A stretch of DNA of 7,312 bases, from contig JBBRMF010000259.1 in the NCBI GenBank assembly GCA_038230975.1, positions 1 to 7,312 on the forward strand, written 5' to 3'. A program made the translations under genes and the position numbers. This document shows positions 5,744-7,312 of this stretch, in pieces (position 1 is the stretch's first letter; each line of letters opens with the position of its first letter). Source of the stretch: JANXVV01 sp038230975 (lineage in GTDB: Bacteria; Planctomycetota; Phycisphaerae; Tepidisphaerales; Tepidisphaeraceae). Below the pieces are notes generated by a model. That model was not told the DNA's origin. It did not search any database and saw only the letters and a list, made by a program, of their open reading frames with translations.

Positions 5744-6973
5744 TCAAGACAATGCCGCTTCCACTTCTTTCACCGTTTTGGGAATAGCCGCCGTAAGGTT
5801 GGTGCTTCCACGTGAAGTGATGAGTAAATCATCCTCAATACGAATCCCCATTTTTCGATCGGGGAAGTAAATTCCCGGTTCGATCGTGACCACCATCCCG
5901 GCTTTCAATGGATGGTCTGGAATCACATCATGGACTTGCAGACCCAGCGGATGACCGATCCCGTGGTTAAATGCGTCACCGTACCCGGCTTTGTCGATGA
6001 CGGAGCGCGCCGCAGCGTCGACCTCCACCATGGTTGCGCCCGGACGCAACACTTTAATCGAGGCTAACTGCGAACGAAGTACGACCTCGTATGCATCTTT
6101 CTGATCGGAAGTAAACTTTCCGCTTACGGGCAGTGTTCGAGTCACGTCAGAAGCATAACCGAGGTAGTCGGCCGCCGAATCAATCACAATGAGATCCCCC
6201 GCCACCAGCGGCCCATTGTTTGCCATGTAGTGCAACACAGTGCCATTCAGGCCGGACCCGACAATCGAGTTGTACGCCACACCAGATCCGCCGTGTGCGA
6301 GATATCCCTGGGCCAGAACGCGGTCTACGTCGGTTTCGCTGACACCCGGGCGGAGCATCTTCATCATCGCGGCAAAGCCTCCGACTGTCGCGTCGACGGC
6401 CTTTTTCATCAATTTCAGTTCAGCCGGTGACTTGATGGCGCGGAGTTGCGGCATCAATTCAGAACGGTCCTCGATCGTCACCCCTGGAATGCGTTCAGCC
6501 ACCTGCTTGAAAACCGCCAAGTCTGGCGAAACAGGTGCCGGGTAGACGCTCAATGCGTGGAGGCAGGCCAGTCGTTTGGTACGTCGTGCTGCGGCGGTTA
6601 AATGCAGCGCAAGAGTGCCCGACCGCATCACGATTTGAAAACCCGTGCTCCGGCGAAGCGGTTCGCCGATCTGCGATCGGTAGCCATCCCAACGGTCACG
6701 TTCAACATCCAAAGGGCGAAGAAACAAACTGATTGCGCGCTTTGGATCTTCGGCCGCGGGATTAAACAGCACGGCTGCGCCAGGTTCATCATCGATACCG
6801 GTCAGGTATAGGAAATGGAAATCGGGTCTCCACTGCCCAAGCAACGGTGGCGAACCTTCCCCCGCAAAAATAACGGCGGCGGCACCTTTGAGCGCTTTAA
6901 AAACCTGATGTCGGCGATCGGCATATTCGTCCAGCGAAATACCACGTCGGGAATTTTCTTGTGGAGAATTCAT
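5744..6973 (-). CDS. pepP: Xaa-Pro aminopeptidase (aminopeptidase P, M24B), 409 aa
   Basis: A cytoplasmic dinuclear-metal peptidase that removes the N-terminal residue from peptides with proline in second position. An N-terminal domain (about 14-170; DEYADRRHQVFKAL, then FHFLYLTGIDDEPGAAVLF) precedes the pita-bread catalytic domain (about 178-409). All five metal ligands expected from the family are visible: Asp265 (VIDSAADY), Asp276 (ASDVTRTLPVSG), His341 (HGIGHPLG), Glu365 (TIEPGIY) and Glu380 (IRIEDD). His248 (TVLHY) and His348 (LQVHD) correspond to the other active-site histidines. The length is a little below E. coli PepP (about 440) because the N-terminal domain is compact. No export signal is seen. 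The ATG at 6973 has AAGGA 12 nt upstream, a long but usable spacing, overlapping the stop of the preceding gene. The 15-nt gap to that gene suggests co-transcription. The substrate could be a specialised dipeptide (prolidase-like), but the N-terminal domain favours aminopeptidase P. Confidence 0.93.
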   Translation of the reverse strand: MNSPQENSRRGISLDEYADRRHQVFKALKGAAAVIFAGEGSPPLLGQWRPDFHFLYLTGIDDEPGAAVLFNPAAEDPKRAISLFLRPLDVERDRWDGYRSQIGEPLRRSTGFQIVMRSGTLALHLTAAARRTKRLACLHALSVYPAPVSPDLAVFKQVAERIPGVTIEDRSELMPQLRAIKSPAELKLMKKAVDATVGGFAAMMKMLRPGVSETDVDRVLAQGYLAHGGSGVAYNSIVGSGLNGTVLHYMANNGPLVAGDLIVIDSAADYLGYASDVTRTLPVSGKFTSDQKDAYEVVLRSQLASIKVLRPGATMVEVDAAARSVIDKAGYGDAFNHGIGHPLGLQVHDVIPDHPLKAGMVVTIEPGIYFPDRKMGIRIEDDLLITSRGSTNLTAAIPKTVKEVEAALS

Positions 6974-6985
6974 GATGAAAAATAT

Positions 6986-6991
6986 TCCTTA
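6986..6991 (-). promoter_or_regulatory. Ribosome binding site of pepP, overlapping the upstream stop codon
   Basis: TAAGGA on the minus strand contains the stop codon (TAA, 6989-6991) of the preceding gene and the Shine-Dalgarno core AAGGA. The core ends 12 nt before the pepP ATG, which is longer than optimal. The overlap with the stop codon suggests that translation of the two genes is linked. Confidence 0.5.
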
Positions 6992-7312
6992 AGTTCCAAA
7001 TGCGCCCACGATTTGTACCGGATCGACACTTGTGATGCGTAAATCGCGTAACCGCAATCCATTCAAAGATTCATCGGCCAGGGGGAAACTTCGCCCGTCG
7101 ACCTGCTTGATCTTTGGAGTCAAAAAGCCCGCCGCGATCTTACCAGCAACGCCTTCTCCTTCACAGGACATCTGCGAAAGACGAGCCGTAAGCTGGTCAT
7201 CGATATCCACATTGCCCGAAATACGAACCACACCAGCCATCATCATTTTTTTGGCATTGACGCGCACTTCAATCGCCAATGATTGCTCCCCGCGCGGCGT
7301 GAGTTTCAATTC
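6989..7312 (-). CDS. Hypothetical protein, C-terminal 107 residues (cut by right window edge)
   Basis: The frame is open to the window edge and the true start lies outside. A TTG at 7307-7309 could be read as a start, but nothing supports it and the frame continues upstream with a glutamate codon. The visible part alternates polar and hydrophobic residues as in beta strands: SLAIEVRVNAKKMMMAGVV, then RISGNVDIDDQLTARLSQMSC, a helix-like GEGVAGKIAAGFLTPKI, GRSFPLADESLNGLRLRDL and a final strand ending VDPVQIVGAFGT. This resembles the end of a lipid-binding or DUF2993-like beta/alpha fold, but that is only an impression of pattern and I do not assign a function. Its stop is 15 nt before the pepP ATG, so the two are probably in one transcript. 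Confidence 0.75.
   Translation of the reverse strand, partial: ELKLTPRGEQSLAIEVRVNAKKMMMAGVVRISGNVDIDDQLTARLSQMSCEGEGVAGKIAAGFLTPKIKQVDGRSFPLADESLNGLRLRDLRITSVDPVQIVGAFGT

Noticed and set aside
5057..5815. Plus-strand open frame of 252 codons, longer than the 181-residue gene it covers
   Set aside because: It overlaps the 3' end of pepP and the whole opposite gene, is rich in basic and hydrophobic residues without a pattern, and the opposite frame has a Shine-Dalgarno sequence and same-strand neighbours.
7307..7309. TTG as the start codon of the right-edge protein
   Set aside because: The frame is open upstream to the window edge, no Shine-Dalgarno can be assessed, and the visible part looks like the C-terminal end of a larger protein.

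Overview
The window looks like a stretch of a planctomycete chromosome. This is an inference from protein style: the partial Mfd N-terminus, the single-CXXCH secreted protein and the OsmC-like protein all read like planctomycete homologues I recognise, and gene density and moderate GC content agree. No rRNA, tRNA, CRISPR array, integrase or transposase was seen. The content is mostly housekeeping metabolism plus two proteins I cannot assign.

Layout, left to right. Positions 1-205 hold the first 68 codons of a minus-strand gene, probably mfd (transcription-repair coupling factor), which runs off the left edge. After a 145-bp gap comes an intact minus-strand gene (351-1691) for a predicted exported protein with one heme c attachment motif. 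A 194-bp divergent intergenic region separates it from a plus-strand OsmC/YhfA-like protein (1886-2296). The OsmC-like gene and the next minus-strand gene converge. The 132 bp between them hold a striking 33-bp-arm palindrome (2314-2387). The largest gene (2429-4999, minus) is an alpha-glucan phosphorylase (glgP). Upstream of it, all on the minus strand, lie an unassigned 181-residue protein (5096-5641), an M24B Xaa-Pro aminopeptidase (5744-6973) and the C-terminal part of an unassigned protein (6989-7312) that enters from the right edge.

The right half reads as a same-strand cluster transcribed leftward: partial protein, then pepP 15 nt later, then the 181-residue protein, then glgP. A weak hairpin plus T-tract lies between the 181-residue gene and glgP, so glgP may be at least partly independent. 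The left half has two divergent genes. The OsmC-like gene and the mfd-like gene both lack a Shine-Dalgarno sequence and carry promoter-like boxes so close to the ATG that leaderless transcripts are plausible, whereas the right-hand genes have ordinary Shine-Dalgarno sequences.

I see no convincing new multi-gene system. The items most worth a second look are the palindrome (fully paired only in the minus-strand RNA), the 181-residue orphan, the single-heme exported protein and the possible leaderless starts.
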